NCBI RefSeq assembly: GCF_004004515.1
Contig: NZ_RXOL01000001.1
Coordinates: 1,054,001-1,118,000 of the forward strand
Source: Croceicoccus ponticola
Lineage (GTDB): Bacteria; Pseudomonadota; Alphaproteobacteria; Sphingomonadales; Sphingomonadaceae
DNA: 64,000 nt
Direction of reading: 5' to 3'
Below the pieces are notes generated by a model. That model searched no databases and was not told where the DNA came from. It was given only the letters and a program-made list of their open reading frames with translations. The translations under genes were made by a program, and so were the position numbers. This document shows, in pieces, positions 34,200 to 43,806 of this stretch. The number at the start of each line of letters is the position of its first letter. Position 1 is the first letter of the stretch.

Positions 34200-34805
34200 C
34201 TACCCCTGCTCGCCCCGCTGCGCAAGCCGCCGCTTTAGCGCGAGGCCATAGATTACCAGCGCCGTGGCCGCGAAGAAGAACCACTGGAAAGCATATGCCA
34301 AATGGTTGTTGGGAATTTCCGCGGGATTGGGCGCGCCCATCGCGGCAAGCCCGGCCAGCGGCGGATCGGCGATCAGGCGAACACCGCCCTCACCGAGCGG
34401 TGCGATCGTACCGGCAACTTTGTCGCCTGCCCACTCGCGCGGGGCGGGATCGAGCGTCCAGCCCAATACCACTTCGGCCTCGCCGCCATCGACCGCGCAA
34501 CGTGCCGTCAGCGCCCATCCGGCCTGTCCGTCCGCGCTGCGACCGCTTACCGCGCCGGTGGACAGCACGTTACGGCAGTCGAGGGCGCTACGGCGATAGA
34601 GCCAGCGGTGCGGATCGGAATCCGCCAGCGGAAAGGCCACGGGTTCGGTCGACCGCGCCGCTTGAGCATAACGGTCGAGAAGCGCTTCCTTCCACTGGAG
34701 CCGTTCCAACTGCCAGATGCCCAGACCGATCATCGTCGCGACGGCGGCCAGCACGACGATGGTCGCAAAGACGGGGATGCGCCCGAACTGGCGAATGTTG
34801 CTCAC
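34200..34805 (-). CDS. SURF1-family cytochrome oxidase assembly protein
   Basis: A 201-residue membrane protein with the SURF1 topology: an N-terminal transmembrane helix ending GLGIWQLERLQWKEALL, a periplasmic domain, and a C-terminal helix (LAYAFQWFFFAATALVIYGLAL). SURF1 helps deliver heme a to cytochrome oxidase subunit I. It starts with GTG at 34805, overlapping the DUF983 stop as GTGA. Confidence 0.9.
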   Translation of the reverse strand: MSNIRQFGRIPVFATIVVLAAVATMIGLGIWQLERLQWKEALLDRYAQAARSTEPVAFPLADSDPHRWLYRRSALDCRNVLSTGAVSGRSADGQAGWALTARCAVDGGEAEVVLGWTLDPAPREWAGDKVAGTIAPLGEGGVRLIADPPLAGLAAMGAPNPAEIPNNHLAYAFQWFFFAATALVIYGLALKRRLAQRGEQG

Positions 34806-35245
34806 GATTCGCTTTCGTCAGCCTCATGCCGGGCGGGTTCGACATCGCGGCTTCCCGCCTCGCGTGCGTCACGCCGAAATTCGACGACCATCAGCGCACC
34901 CTTGGCGACACGCAGGCCATAGACGACCATGATTGCCGTCAACGGCACCCAGATTATTGCATGGACCCAGAACGGAGGGTGGAAAGCCTGATCAAAGACG
35001 ATGGCGGCCACCGCCAGCACGGTGCCGATGGCCAGCGTCAGGAACGCGGCGGGACCGTCGCCGACATTGAAACTCGCGTAATCGAGCCCGCACTTGCCGC
35101 ATGTGTCGGCAAAGTTGACGAGGCCCGAAAACATCGTGCGAGCGCCGCAGCGCGGGCATTCGCCCAGCGCTGCGGATTTCATCACCGAAGACGCAGCGGG
35201 GACCGGCGGTTCATCCGGCAACCCGCTGTCGTGCAAATTGTTCAT
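34802..35245 (-). CDS. DUF983 protein
   Basis: A 147-residue protein with an N-terminal zinc ribbon (CPRCGARTMF, then CGKCGLDY about 20 residues on) and two transmembrane helices (about 65-120). DUF983 genes sit in cytochrome oxidase clusters across alphaproteobacteria, suggesting an assembly or metal-handling role, not proven. The ATG at 35245 overlaps the stop of the subunit III gene (ATGA), so expression is coupled. Confidence 0.85.
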   Translation of the reverse strand: MNNLHDSGLPDEPPVPAASSVMKSAALGECPRCGARTMFSGLVNFADTCGKCGLDYASFNVGDGPAAFLTLAIGTVLAVAAIVFDQAFHPPFWVHAIIWVPLTAIMVVYGLRVAKGALMVVEFRRDAREAGSRDVEPARHEADESES

Positions 35246-36066
35246 CAGTGAACCGGAGCGCCTGCACCGCCCCAGATGTATACCGAGACGAAGAGGAACA
35301 GCCACACGACGTCGACGAAGTGCCAATACCAGGCGGCCGCTTCGAAGCCGAAGTGCTGCTTGGGCGTGAAGTGGCCCTTGTAAGCGCGCACGAGGCAGAC
35401 GATCAGCATGATCGTGCCAACGATGACGTGGAAGCCGTGGAAACCGGTCGCCATGTAGAACACCGAGCCGTACGTGTTCTGACCGAACACGAAAGGCGCG
35501 TGGGCATATTCGTAGGCCTGGATCGCGCTGAAGATCAGGCCCAGGATAATGGTCGCCCACAGGCCCTTTTTCAGGCCGTCACGGTCGCCATGGATCAGCG
35601 AGTGGTGCGCCCAGGTGACGGTCGTGCCCGAGCAAAGCAGGATCAGCGTGTTGAGAAGCGGCAGGTCCCAAGGGTCCATCACCGCTTCAATCGCCTTGGG
35701 CGGCCACTGACCCCCGACCACGTCGGTCAGGGCCGACGGGAACAGCGAAAAGTCGAAAAACGCCCAGAACCAGCCGACGAAGAACATCACTTCCGAAGCG
35801 ATGAACAGGATCATGCCGTAACGCTGGTGAAGTTGCACCACCGGGGTGTGCGAACCTTCGTGCGCTTCCTTCACTATGTTGCCGAACCAGTTGTACATCG
35901 CGATCAGCACGCCAAGCAGGCCCGCGATCAGCAGATATTCGCCAAAGCGATATTCATGCATGAACAGCGCAAGACCCGAGGTCATCACCAGCGCGCTGAA
36001 CGAGAGGATGAACGGCCAGGGATCCGTCGGCAGGATATGATAGTCGTGGTTCTTGGTGCCGGCCAT
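35245..36066 (-). CDS. ctaE: Cytochrome c oxidase subunit III
   Basis: A 273-residue polytopic protein beginning MAGTKNHDYHILPTDPWP, with helix motifs HEGSHTPVVQLHQRYGMILFIASEVMFFVGWFWAFF and a GFHGFHVIVGTIMLIVCLVR helix; these are standard for aa3 oxidase subunit III. Seven transmembrane helices fit. It is separated by about 145 bp from ctaG upstream, so it may have its own promoter or an mRNA processing site there. Confidence 0.95.
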   Translation of the reverse strand: MAGTKNHDYHILPTDPWPFILSFSALVMTSGLALFMHEYRFGEYLLIAGLLGVLIAMYNWFGNIVKEAHEGSHTPVVQLHQRYGMILFIASEVMFFVGWFWAFFDFSLFPSALTDVVGGQWPPKAIEAVMDPWDLPLLNTLILLCSGTTVTWAHHSLIHGDRDGLKKGLWATIILGLIFSAIQAYEYAHAPFVFGQNTYGSVFYMATGFHGFHVIVGTIMLIVCLVRAYKGHFTPKQHFGFEAAAWYWHFVDVVWLFLFVSVYIWGGAGAPVH

Positions 36067-36211
36067 TTCGTGTCTTCCCCTGAAAATTCAGCCTTGGTGC
36101 ACAGCGAAGGCATGGCTTCGCCCGGATGGTTGAGCGCGGCCTTTAACCCCGCCTGCGCGGGCGGTCCAGAGCCTTTGAGCGGGTTTTACGCCCAAATTGC
36201 CCGAAACACCC

Positions 36212-36787
36212 TTAGCCCTTCGTGCTTTCGTAAAATGTGTAGCTCAATGTGATCTGTTCGATGTCGGCGGTGTCGGGATCGTCGATGATCGCCGGGTCGA
36301 CGTAGAACAACACGGGCATACGCACTTCTTCGCCGGGCTGCAGCGTCTGTTCGGTGAAACAGAAACATTGGACCTTGGTAAAATATATGCCTGCCTGCAC
36401 CGGCGTCACGTTGAACGTGGCGGTCCCGGTAATCGGGCGGTTCGAATTGTTCTTCGCGAGGAACGTCGCCATGTCGCGCGCGCCGATCGTCACCGTCTCT
36501 GTCGCGCGTTCGGGCCGGAAATCCCAGGCAAGGCCCGGCGCTGTATTGGCATCGAAGCGAATCGACATCTGTTTGTCGGTGATGGCGACGGCATTGGCCT
36601 GCGCTGCGTCGACCCGCTGCGTCGTGCCGTTGAGCCCGGTTACCTGACAGAACATGCGATAGAGCGGGACCGAGGCGTACCCCAGCCCCAACATGGCAAG
36701 AGCGATGCCCAGTGCGGAAAGTCCTACTTTTGCATTGCTCTTGGGCGTGTTGCTGTCAGAGGGCGTAGCGAAATTGGCGGAGGTCAT
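36212..36787 (-). CDS. ctaG: Cytochrome c oxidase copper-delivery protein CtaG (Cox11 family)
   Basis: A 191-residue protein with one N-terminal transmembrane helix (GLSALGIALAMLGLGYASVPLYRMFCQVTG) and a periplasmic Ig-like domain. The copper ligands are in KVQCFCFTEQTL (CFCF motif), plus the Cys in MFCQ. It inserts CuB into subunit I. The ATG at 36787 overlaps the stop of the small upstream gene by ATGA. Confidence 0.94.
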   Translation of the reverse strand: MTSANFATPSDSNTPKSNAKVGLSALGIALAMLGLGYASVPLYRMFCQVTGLNGTTQRVDAAQANAVAITDKQMSIRFDANTAPGLAWDFRPERATETVTIGARDMATFLAKNNSNRPITGTATFNVTPVQAGIYFTKVQCFCFTEQTLQPGEEVRMPVLFYVDPAIIDDPDTADIEQITLSYTFYESTKG

Positions 36788-36948
36788 TTCGCCTGCTCCG
36801 CGGCGGCGGCGGCCCGCGTTTCCGCGTCGGGAAAGCGCACGATGGTCAGCGCGAAGAACAGCACCACCAAGCCGACCAGAACGAGGCCCAGCGCCTTGTT
36901 CCGCGACCTCTGGCTGGCCTGCAGCTTTTCCTGTTCTTCGGGCGTCAT
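36784..36948 (-). CDS. Small single-span membrane protein in the oxidase cluster
   Basis: A 54-residue protein: a charged start [18 protein letters not shown], one transmembrane helix [18 protein letters not shown], then a short Ala-rich tail. It is coupled on both sides by ATGA overlaps, with ctaB upstream and ctaG downstream. A similar short gene occupies this place in many alphaproteobacterial oxidase operons; its function is unknown but an assembly role is likely from position. An alternative ATG at 36957 would add three residues. Confidence 0.75.
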   Translation of the reverse strand: MTPEEQEKLQASQRSRNKALGLVLVGLVVLFFALTIVRFPDAETRAAAAAEQAK

Positions 36949-37865
36949 GCGATCCATCCTGCGTTAGCGGCGAACCTGTCGACGACGAGCACGCCGAACA
37001 GGGCAAAAAGATAGAGTATCGAAAAAGCGAACAGCCGCTTTTCAGGCTTCATCGCATCGTCAACCGCGCTGGTTCGCAAGCCGACGGGCAGCGAAAAGCC
37101 GACGAAGGCCAGCGAAAGCGCGATCGCGCTGATGCCGTAGATCACGCCGGCTCCGCCGAGGAACCAGGGCGCCAGCGCCACCGGGGTCAGCAGGATTGCG
37201 TAGATCAGGATCTGGCGGCGCGTGGAGGTTTCGCCGGCGACGACCGGCATCATCGGGATGCCGACGGCGGCGTAATCCGTCTTAACGAACAGTGCGAGCG
37301 CCCAGAAGTGCGGCGGGGTCCACATGAAGATGATCGCGAACAGCACGATGGGCATCAAGGTCACTTCCTGCGTGACCGCGATCCAGCCGATCAATGGCGG
37401 AAACGCCCCTGCCCCGCCGCCGACGACGATGTTTTGCGGCGTGCGCGGTTTGAGCCAGATCGTGTAGACGACCGCGTAGTACACAATCGAGATCGCCAGC
37501 AGCGCCGCGCTGAGCCAGCCAGCCGCCAACCCCATGATCATGACCGACCCAGCCGAAAGGGCGATGCCGAAGTCGCGCGCGTTGGTCCGGTTGATGCGAC
37601 CCGCGGGAATCGGGCGCTGCGCGGTGCGCTTCATCCCTGCATCGATTTCGGATTCGTACCACTGGTTAAGCGCAGCGGCCCCGCCTGCGCCGACAGCAAT
37701 GCACAAGATCACGGCGAATCCGATCACGGGATTGATGTGGCCCGGTGCCGCCAACAGCCCGCACAGGCCGGTGAAAACCACCAGCGACATCACGCGCGGC
37801 TTCGTCAGCGCGAGAAAGTCGCGCCATTCGGTCGGCAGTGCAACGGAATGATCGGCGGTGATCAT
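36945..37865 (-). CDS. ctaB: Protoheme IX farnesyltransferase (heme O synthase)
   Basis: A 306-residue UbiA-superfamily membrane enzyme converting heme b to heme o. Motifs: [40 protein letters not shown] (first Asp-rich site) and [19 protein letters not shown] (second site). Start ATG 37865 gives the usual short N-terminus; the frame continues a further 69 nt. It follows ctaD after a 138-bp gap containing a strong hairpin. Confidence 0.94.
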   Translation of the reverse strand: MITADHSVALPTEWRDFLALTKPRVMSLVVFTGLCGLLAAPGHINPVIGFAVILCIAVGAGGAAALNQWYESEIDAGMKRTAQRPIPAGRINRTNARDFGIALSAGSVMIMGLAAGWLSAALLAISIVYYAVVYTIWLKPRTPQNIVVGGGAGAFPPLIGWIAVTQEVTLMPIVLFAIIFMWTPPHFWALALFVKTDYAAVGIPMMPVVAGETSTRRQILIYAILLTPVALAPWFLGGAGVIYGISAIALSLAFVGFSLPVGLRTSAVDDAMKPEKRLFAFSILYLFALFGVLVVDRFAANAGWIA

Positions 37866-37946
37866 CGGCGTCCTATGAACCATGCGGCCCCGCGTTTGAA
37901 GGGCCGAATTGCGAAGCCGCGAAATGCGGAACATCGCTTCAAGCAG

Positions 37947-37974
37947 AACGCCCCGGGAATGGTCCCGGGGCGTT
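37947..37974. terminator. Strong GC-rich hairpin between ctaD and ctaB
   Basis: A perfect 12-bp stem (AACGCCCCGGGA at 37947-37958 with TCCCGGGGCGTT at 37963-37974) closes a 4-nt loop. It lies 29 bp after the ctaD stop, inside an otherwise cotranscribed oxidase cluster. On the minus strand it is followed by only two U residues, so it may be a partial terminator or an mRNA-stabilising 3' structure for ctaC-ctaD. Confidence 0.6.
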
Positions 37975-38003
37975 CGTCTTTGTGCGTCTGATGCCCGGCG
38001 CGC

Positions 38004-39698
38004 TTAGTGAGCGGCCTTGTCGTCGATGACAGGCAGGGTTTCGAACTGGTGGAACGGCGGAGGGCTGGACAGCGTCCATTCCAGCGTCGTGGCACCTTCG
38101 CCCCAGTAGTTGGGAGCAGCCTTCTTGCCCGCGACCAGCGAGTAGATGACGTTAACGAAGAAGATCAGCATCGAGACCGACATGATCATGTAGCCATCGG
38201 TCGCAACCTTGTTCCACAGCTCGAACGCCGGAGTGTAGTCAGGGTAGCGGCGCGGCATTCCCTGCATGCCCAGGAAGTGCATCGGGAAGAACAGCGTGTT
38301 CACGCCCACGAAGAAGAACACAAACTGCAGCTTGGCGAGGAATTCGCTGTGCATTTTGCCGAACATCTTCGGGAACCAGTACCACCAGCCGGCAAACAGC
38401 GCGGTGACCGCACCCAGCGACAAGACGTAGTGGAAGTGCGCCACCACGTAGTACGTATCGTGAAGGTTGTCGTCGATGCCGCCGTTGGCCAGCACGACGC
38501 CGGTGACGCCGCCCACGGTGAACAGGAAGATGAAGCCCAGCGCCCACCACATCGGCGACTTGAATTCGAGGCTACCGCCCCACATCGTCGCGATCCACGA
38601 GAAGATCTTGATGCCGGTCGGGACCGCGATGACCATCGTGGCGGCCGTGAAGTACATCTTTTCGTTAACCGACAGCCCGACCGTGTACATGTGGTGAGCC
38701 CACACGATGAAGCCGACGACGCCGATCGCGACCATGGCATAAGCCATGCCGAGATAGCCGAAAACGGGCTTCTTGCTGAAGGTCGACACGATCTGAGACA
38801 CGATGCCGAAGCCCGGCAGGATCATGATGTAAACTTCGGGGTGACCGAAAAACCAGAACAGATGCTGGTAAAGGATCGGGTCGCCACCACCGGCAGGATC
38901 GAAGAACGTCGTGCCGAAGTTGCGATCGGTCAGGAGCATCGTAATCGCGGCGGCCAGCACAGGAAGGGCGAGCAACAGCAGGAACGCAGTGACCAGCACC
39001 GACCACACGAACAGCGGCATCTTGTGCAGGGTCATACCCGGCGCGCGCATGTTGAAGATGGTGGTGATGAAGTTGATCGCGCCCATGATCGAGGCGGCAC
39101 CTGCAAGGTGCAACGAGAAGATCGCAAAGTCGACCGCCGGCCCGGGTGAGCCCGAAGTCGACAGCGGAGCATAAACGGTCCAGCCGGTGCCTGCGCCCAT
39201 GCCCGTGCCGCCCGGCATGAACGCCGAGGTCATGAGCGAGATGAAGGCAAAGAAAGTCAGCCAGAACGAGATGTTGTTCATCCGCGGGAACGCCATGTCG
39301 GGCGCGCCGATCATGAGCGGAACGAACCAGTTGCCGAAACCGCCGATGACCGCGGGCATGACCATGAAGAAGACCATGATCAGGCCGTGCGCCGAGATCA
39401 GGACGTTCCACAGGTGCAGCGTTTCGTCGAAATTCGCCCCGTTGCCACCAAGGAAGCTTGTCCACCAGCTGAGATACTGGATCCCGGGTGCGGCGAGTTC
39501 GGCGCGCATGATGCCTGACACCGCGCCGCCGATGACACCGGCGAAGATCGCGAAGATCAGGTAAAGCGTGCCGATATCCTTGTGGTTCGTCGACATGAAC
39601 CAGCGCTGGAAGAACGGCGGCTTGTGATCGGCATGGCTATGCAGATCGTGCGCGTCGTCGTGAACCGGCAGGGTTTCGGGAGTTGCGGTAGTTGCCAT
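38004..39698 (-). CDS. ctaD: Cytochrome c oxidase subunit I (aa3 type)
   Basis: A 564-residue 12-helix subunit with the heme a and heme a3-CuB centre. [16 protein letters not shown] holds the cross-linked His-Tyr and the Glu of the D pathway. [10 protein letters not shown] supplies the two CuB histidines, and [15 protein letters not shown] supplies the late heme ligands. The ATG at 39698 begins [11 protein letters not shown]. ctaC lies 28 bp upstream in the same direction. Confidence 0.97.
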   Translation of the reverse strand: MATTATPETLPVHDDAHDLHSHADHKPPFFQRWFMSTNHKDIGTLYLIFAIFAGVIGGAVSGIMRAELAAPGIQYLSWWTSFLGGNGANFDETLHLWNVLISAHGLIMVFFMVMPAVIGGFGNWFVPLMIGAPDMAFPRMNNISFWLTFFAFISLMTSAFMPGGTGMGAGTGWTVYAPLSTSGSPGPAVDFAIFSLHLAGAASIMGAINFITTIFNMRAPGMTLHKMPLFVWSVLVTAFLLLLALPVLAAAITMLLTDRNFGTTFFDPAGGGDPILYQHLFWFFGHPEVYIMILPGFGIVSQIVSTFSKKPVFGYLGMAYAMVAIGVVGFIVWAHHMYTVGLSVNEKMYFTAATMVIAVPTGIKIFSWIATMWGGSLEFKSPMWWALGFIFLFTVGGVTGVVLANGGIDDNLHDTYYVVAHFHYVLSLGAVTALFAGWWYWFPKMFGKMHSEFLAKLQFVFFFVGVNTLFFPMHFLGMQGMPRRYPDYTPAFELWNKVATDGYMIMSVSMLIFFVNVIYSLVAGKKAAPNYWGEGATTLEWTLSSPPPFHQFETLPVIDDKAAH

Positions 39699-39726
39699 GG
39701 TCTTGCCCTATGCGGAATTTCTTGGC

Positions 39727-40755
39727 TCAGGCCGTCGTGCTGTCGGCGGCGGCAGGCTTTTCAGCCTCGGGTGCGGTCTTGTCGGAAGGCGCGGCTACCG
39801 CTGCTGCGGCAGGAGTAGCTGCAGCCGGCGCCGCTTTTGCTGGCGCCTGCTTGCTCGACGGAAGTTCGCCACCCTGTTCGAGCACCCAGGCTTCGTACTG
39901 GGCCATCGGCAAAGCTTCGACCGCAATCGGCATGTAGCCATGGCGTGCGCCGCAAAGTTCCGAACACTGGCCGTAGTAGACACCCGGTTCCTTGATGAAC
40001 ATCGTCTTTTCGTTCAGGCGACCTGGAACGGCATCCAGCTTGAACCAGAGCGAAGGCACCGCGAACGAGTGGATCACGTCCATGCCCATCGTCTGGATCC
40101 GGATCGGCACGCCGACGGGAACGACCATGCGATTGTCCACCGCCAGTTGCGAAGGCTCGCCGTTGGCGATCGCCTCTGCCTCCGGCAGCATGTTCGAAAT
40201 GACCTCGAACCCGCCGTTGTCGGGATATTCGTAGCCCCAGTACCACTGGTAGCCGTTTACCTTGACCGTCACCGCATTCTTGGGCGGCGATTCGTATTGA
40301 GTCGCAAGAAGGTCGATCGACGGCACCGCGATGCCGAGCAGAATGAGCACCGGCAAACCGGTCCAGATCACTTCGATCAGGGTATTGTGGCTGGTTTTCG
40401 AAGCGACCGGGTTACGGCTCTTGCGATAACGCACCATGACCCAAAGCATCAGCAGCAGGACGAACAGCGTGATGACCGTGATAAGCGGCATCAGGATCGC
40501 ATCGTGCATCCAAGAACCATAGTCGCCGATCGGCGAGTACTGGTCCTGGAACCAGATCGCGCCGTCCTCCGGCATGCCTTTGCCCGGCGTCGGTTTCATC
40601 GGAACATAGCCGCCGGTCGCCACCTCTGCAGCCGCAGCAGTCGCTACCGCGACGGGTGCGTCGGCGGTTGCAACGGCAGCCATGGCCACCTGAGGCAGGA
40701 TGGCCAGCGAAGTCGCGGCCCCTGCGATAAACTGAACAGTACGGCGGATTCCCAT
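39727..40755 (-). CDS. ctaC: Cytochrome c oxidase subunit II
   Basis: A 342-residue precursor with an N-terminal signal sequence, two transmembrane helices (ILMPLITVITLFVLLLMLWVMV and IEVIWTGLPVLILLGIAVPSI) and a periplasmic cupredoxin domain. The CuA ligands are in CSELCGARHGYMPI near residue 265; GYQWYWGYEYP is the aromatic electron-entry patch. An Ala/Pro/Lys-rich tail of about 40 residues follows the domain. The ATG at 40755 (MGIRRT) is chosen. There is no fused heme-c domain. Confidence 0.96.
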   Translation of the reverse strand: MGIRRTVQFIAGAATSLAILPQVAMAAVATADAPVAVATAAAAEVATGGYVPMKPTPGKGMPEDGAIWFQDQYSPIGDYGSWMHDAILMPLITVITLFVLLLMLWVMVRYRKSRNPVASKTSHNTLIEVIWTGLPVLILLGIAVPSIDLLATQYESPPKNAVTVKVNGYQWYWGYEYPDNGGFEVISNMLPEAEAIANGEPSQLAVDNRMVVPVGVPIRIQTMGMDVIHSFAVPSLWFKLDAVPGRLNEKTMFIKEPGVYYGQCSELCGARHGYMPIAVEALPMAQYEAWVLEQGGELPSSKQAPAKAAPAAATPAAAAVAAPSDKTAPEAEKPAAADSTTA

Positions 40756-41066
40756 CACCAGTCTGTCGCCTTCCTTGCGTATTTTCAAAACAATCGGACC
40801 CCGCTGCAACTGCAGGTCGGGTACCAGATTGTCCCCGGAACGTCCCCGGATCGTCGTCGCACGCACCCCCTGAAGGTCCGCTTGCGAGGGGGCCTATACG
40901 CGCGCTTGCGGCACGTCTCAAGCACCTCTAGGGGATATTTTTGCACTGCGGCGCAGCGTACCGTCCATCGTACCATTGGCTCACCCTGTCGCTGCGTGGC
41001 CTGCCCACCGCCGTTCCGGCCCTCTAACGGGTCGCTCGAACGATGCCAGAAAGACGATTGCCAAGC
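40756..41066. other. Divergent promoter region between ctaC and pyrE
   Basis: About 310 bp without a gene I can support. It must contain the promoter of the cytochrome oxidase block (minus strand) and that of the pyrE operon (plus strand). I see no strong repeat or riboswitch-like fold. An in-frame ATG at 41043 could extend pyrE by eight codons into it. Confidence 0.5.
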
Positions 41067-41648
41067 ATGACCGACGAAGACGTCCTCTCCGAATTCCGAG
41101 CTGCCGGCGCCCTTCTCGAAGGGCATTTCCTGCTCTCGTCCGGCCGTCACAGCGCGCATTACCTGCAGTGCGCTCGCGTTCTGATGAACCCCGACCGTGC
41201 CGGCAGGCTTGCCGTAGCGCTTGCCGCAAAACTGCCGCGCGACCTGCGCGCCAAGATCGACAAAGTCGTGTCGCCCGCAATGGGCGGTCTGATCATCGGG
41301 CATGAAATGGGCCGCGCGCTCAACGTCGATGCGGTGTTCGTGGAACGCCCCACCGGCACGTTCGAATTGCGCCGGGGCTTTTCGATCGAGCCGGGCGAAC
41401 GGATCCTGCTGGTCGAGGATGTCGTCACCACGGGGCTTTCCAGCCGCGAAGCGATCAAGGCCGTTGAAGCCGAGGGCGGCAAGGTCGTCGCTCTCGCCTG
41501 CCTTGTCGACCGGACTGGCGGTCAGGCCGAATTCGACGTGCCATTCGAACCGCTCGTGTCGTTGACGTTCCCGACATATGCCGACGACGAACTGCCTCCC
41601 GAACTGGCTGCCACCCCTGCGGTGAAGCCGGGCAGCCGCAAGGCCTGA
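41067..41648 (+). CDS. pyrE: Orotate phosphoribosyltransferase
   Basis: A 193-residue enzyme converting orotate and PRPP to OMP. The PRPP loop ILLVEDVVTTGLSSREA (about 118-134) is diagnostic; GHFLLSSGRHSAHYLQCA near the N-terminus and SPAMGGLIIGHEM are also family features. Start ATG 41067 gives MTDEDVL; an ATG at 41043 is in frame. It heads a tightly packed plus-strand operon ending at ruvX. Confidence 0.95.
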   Translation: MTDEDVLSEFRAAGALLEGHFLLSSGRHSAHYLQCARVLMNPDRAGRLAVALAAKLPRDLRAKIDKVVSPAMGGLIIGHEMGRALNVDAVFVERPTGTFELRRGFSIEPGERILLVEDVVTTGLSSREAIKAVEAEGGKVVALACLVDRTGGQAEFDVPFEPLVSLTFPTYADDELPPELAATPAVKPGSRKA

Positions 41649-41660
41649 GGACGACGAGCG

Positions 41661-42446
41661 ATGAGCGAATTGCCGCCCCCACATAACGTGCGCCCCAATT
41701 ACTTGCGCCCCGACAGGCTGCGCCTCGGCGTCAACATCGATCATGTCGCCACGATCCGCAACGCGCGCGGCGGAGATCATCCCGATCCGGTCCGCGCGGC
41801 CGAAATCGTCGCGGCGGTGGGCGGCGACGGCATTACCGCGCACTTGCGCGAAGACCGCCGCCACATTCGCGACGGCGACCTTTCGCGCATTCAGTCGGCG
41901 ACCGGCCTTCCGCTCAACCTCGAAATGGCGGCGACGGACGAGATGCTCGAAATCGCGCTGGCCCACAGCCCGCACGCCGCGTGCATCGTGCCGGAAAAGC
42001 GAGAGGAGCGGACCACCGAAGGCGGGCTGGACGCAGCAGGTCAGCACAACCGCCTCGCTCCGATCTGTGCGCGTCTGGCCGATGCCGGCATCCGCGTGTC
42101 GCTGTTCATCGAAGCGGAAGAGCGTCAGATCGAGGCCGCCATGCGGCTTGGCGCGCCGGTGGTTGAATTTCACACCGGCGAATATGCCCACGCATTCATC
42201 GACGGCGATCGGGACAAGACGGCGCGCGAACTGAAGCGAATCGCCGACATGGCCGCGCTCGCCGTGAAAAACGGGATCGAGCCTCATGCCGGGCATGGCC
42301 TCAATTACGACAATGTCACGCCGATTGCCGCTATCCCGCAGATTGCCGAACTGAACATCGGGCATTACCTGATCGGCGAAGCGGTGTTCGTCGGGCTGGA
42401 AAGCGCGGTGCGCCGCATGCGCGAATTGATGGACGAAGCGCGGTGA
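41661..42446 (+). CDS. pdxJ: Pyridoxine 5'-phosphate synthase PdxJ
   Basis: A 261-residue TIM-barrel enzyme that condenses 1-deoxyxylulose 5-phosphate with 3-amino-2-oxopropyl phosphate in vitamin B6 synthesis. Key blocks: [17 protein letters not shown] (about 20-36), [36 protein letters not shown] and GHGLNYDNV. It overlaps acpS by GTGA. Confidence 0.97.
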   Translation: MSELPPPHNVRPNYLRPDRLRLGVNIDHVATIRNARGGDHPDPVRAAEIVAAVGGDGITAHLREDRRHIRDGDLSRIQSATGLPLNLEMAATDEMLEIALAHSPHAACIVPEKREERTTEGGLDAAGQHNRLAPICARLADAGIRVSLFIEAEERQIEAAMRLGAPVVEFHTGEYAHAFIDGDRDKTARELKRIADMAALAVKNGIEPHAGHGLNYDNVTPIAAIPQIAELNIGHYLIGEAVFVGLESAVRRMRELMDEAR

Positions 42447-42880
42447 TCATCGGCATGGGGTCCGACCTTTGCAACATCGACCGGATCCAGAACTCGCTGG
42501 ATCGGTTCGGCGAGCGATTCGAACTGCGCGTATTTACCGAAATCGAGCGCCGCAAGGCTGCGCGAAGGCCGTTTACCCGCGCCGGCACCTTCGCCAAGCG
42601 ATTCGCCGCCAAAGAGGCATTTTCGAAAGCGGTCGGCACCGGGTTCAAGCGCGGCGTGTTCATGAAGGACATCGGCGTCGTCAACGCACCGTCGGGCGCG
42701 CCGACGCTTGCCCTGACTGGCGGCGCGGCCTTGCGGCTGGCCGAAATGACGCCCGATGGGCACAAGGCGCACGTTCACCTGACCCTGACCGACGATCATC
42801 CCTGGGCGCAGGCCTTTGTCGTGATCGAAGCGCGTCCCGTGATCCCTGAAAGCCCCGTCATTCCAGAAAGCCTCTCCTGA
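42443..42880 (+). CDS. acpS: Holo-[acyl-carrier-protein] synthase
   Basis: A 145-residue phosphopantetheinyl transferase. The Mg-binding start [18 protein letters not shown] and the second motif [19 protein letters not shown] are both intact. The gene starts with GTG at 42443, inside the pdxJ stop. It ends with a small duplicated tail [12 protein letters not shown] encoded by an 18-bp near-repeat, which is absent from typical AcpS. Confidence 0.95.
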   Translation: MIIGMGSDLCNIDRIQNSLDRFGERFELRVFTEIERRKAARRPFTRAGTFAKRFAAKEAFSKAVGTGFKRGVFMKDIGVVNAPSGAPTLALTGGAALRLAEMTPDGHKAHVHLTLTDDHPWAQAFVVIEARPVIPESPVIPESLS

Positions 42881-43806
42881 TGTCGCTGTTTCGAAAGCGG
42901 GAAACCGTCCCGCCAGCTCCGCAGAGCCTGACGAAAGAACGCGACGACGGTCATTCTTGGTTGCAGGAGATCATGGGCCTGCTGGTCATGCTGTTCGCGG
43001 TGATCGCGTTCCACAGCCTTGTCGCCAAGCCGTTTTACATACCGTCGATCTCAATGATGCCGAACCTGCTGGTCGGAGACAGGCTGATCGTCAGCAAGTA
43101 TCCCTATGGCTGGTCCTGGGTATCGGCGAGCTTTCACATCCTGCCGCGTAGCCAGACCCGCGTCCTGCCCGGCACGCCCGAATATGGCGACATCGTCATT
43201 GTCGTCCCGCCCTATGCGACCGACGACTGGATCAAGCGCGTCGTCGCCCTGCCCGGTGATCGAATCGCGGTTGAGGACGGTCGCATCGTGTTGAACGGCG
43301 TCGTCGTACAGCAACAGGTGGAACCGCCGCTCGATCTGCCGGTCGATGCCAACGCGCCGTGCGAGGACTATACGTTCCCTTATCTGCGCAAGCGTCTGCC
43401 TTCGGGCCGCGAGGTTTGCGAACTGCCGATGCTGCGCGAAACGCTGCCCAATGGGGCAAGCTACGTCGTGATCGACCACATGGAAAACCAGCCACTCGAC
43501 GACATGGCCGAAATCGTGGTTCCCGCGGATCATGTCTTCCTCATGGGGGACAATCGCGACCACAGCGCCGACAGCCGCGAAATGACAGAGGGTAAGGGTC
43601 TGAACGGTCCGGTGCCGCTCGCGAATATCGGAGGTCGGGCCGAGTTCATCACATTTTCTCTCGATGGAACCGAAGGTTGGAACCCGTTGTCGTGGTGGGA
43701 CGCCTTGCGAACGGGCCGCGCCTGGCGCAGTCTGCGTCCGGTAATCCGCGAACAGGCCCCTTCGGTTGCGCAAGAGACCGTTTCGCACATGGGGGAACAA
43801 GCCTGA
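42880..43806 (+). CDS. lepB: Signal peptidase I
   Basis: A 308-residue inner-membrane protease that cleaves Sec signal peptides. One transmembrane anchor (about 30-48) precedes the catalytic Ser58 in PSISMMP and Lys119 in DDWIKRVVALPGD. GDNRDHSADSR (about 225) is the conserved box E. The start overlaps the acpS stop as TGATG. In many proteobacteria rnc and era follow lepB, but here an AI-2E-family transporter follows. Confidence 0.96.
   Translation: MSLFRKRETVPPAPQSLTKERDDGHSWLQEIMGLLVMLFAVIAFHSLVAKPFYIPSISMMPNLLVGDRLIVSKYPYGWSWVSASFHILPRSQTRVLPGTPEYGDIVIVVPPYATDDWIKRVVALPGDRIAVEDGRIVLNGVVVQQQVEPPLDLPVDANAPCEDYTFPYLRKRLPSGREVCELPMLRETLPNGASYVVIDHMENQPLDDMAEIVVPADHVFLMGDNRDHSADSREMTEGKGLNGPVPLANIGGRAEFITFSLDGTEGWNPLSWWDALRTGRAWRSLRPVIREQAPSVAQETVSHMGEQA

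Noticed and set aside
35248-36252. Plus-strand frame of 334 codons over the subunit III gene
   Set aside because: Shadow of ctaE; composition is His/Arg-rich and no family motif is visible.
40785-42365. Minus-strand open frame of 526 codons across pyrE and pdxJ
   Set aside because: It is the mirror image of two clear plus-strand enzymes; codon bias of high-GC genes leaves the opposite strand open.
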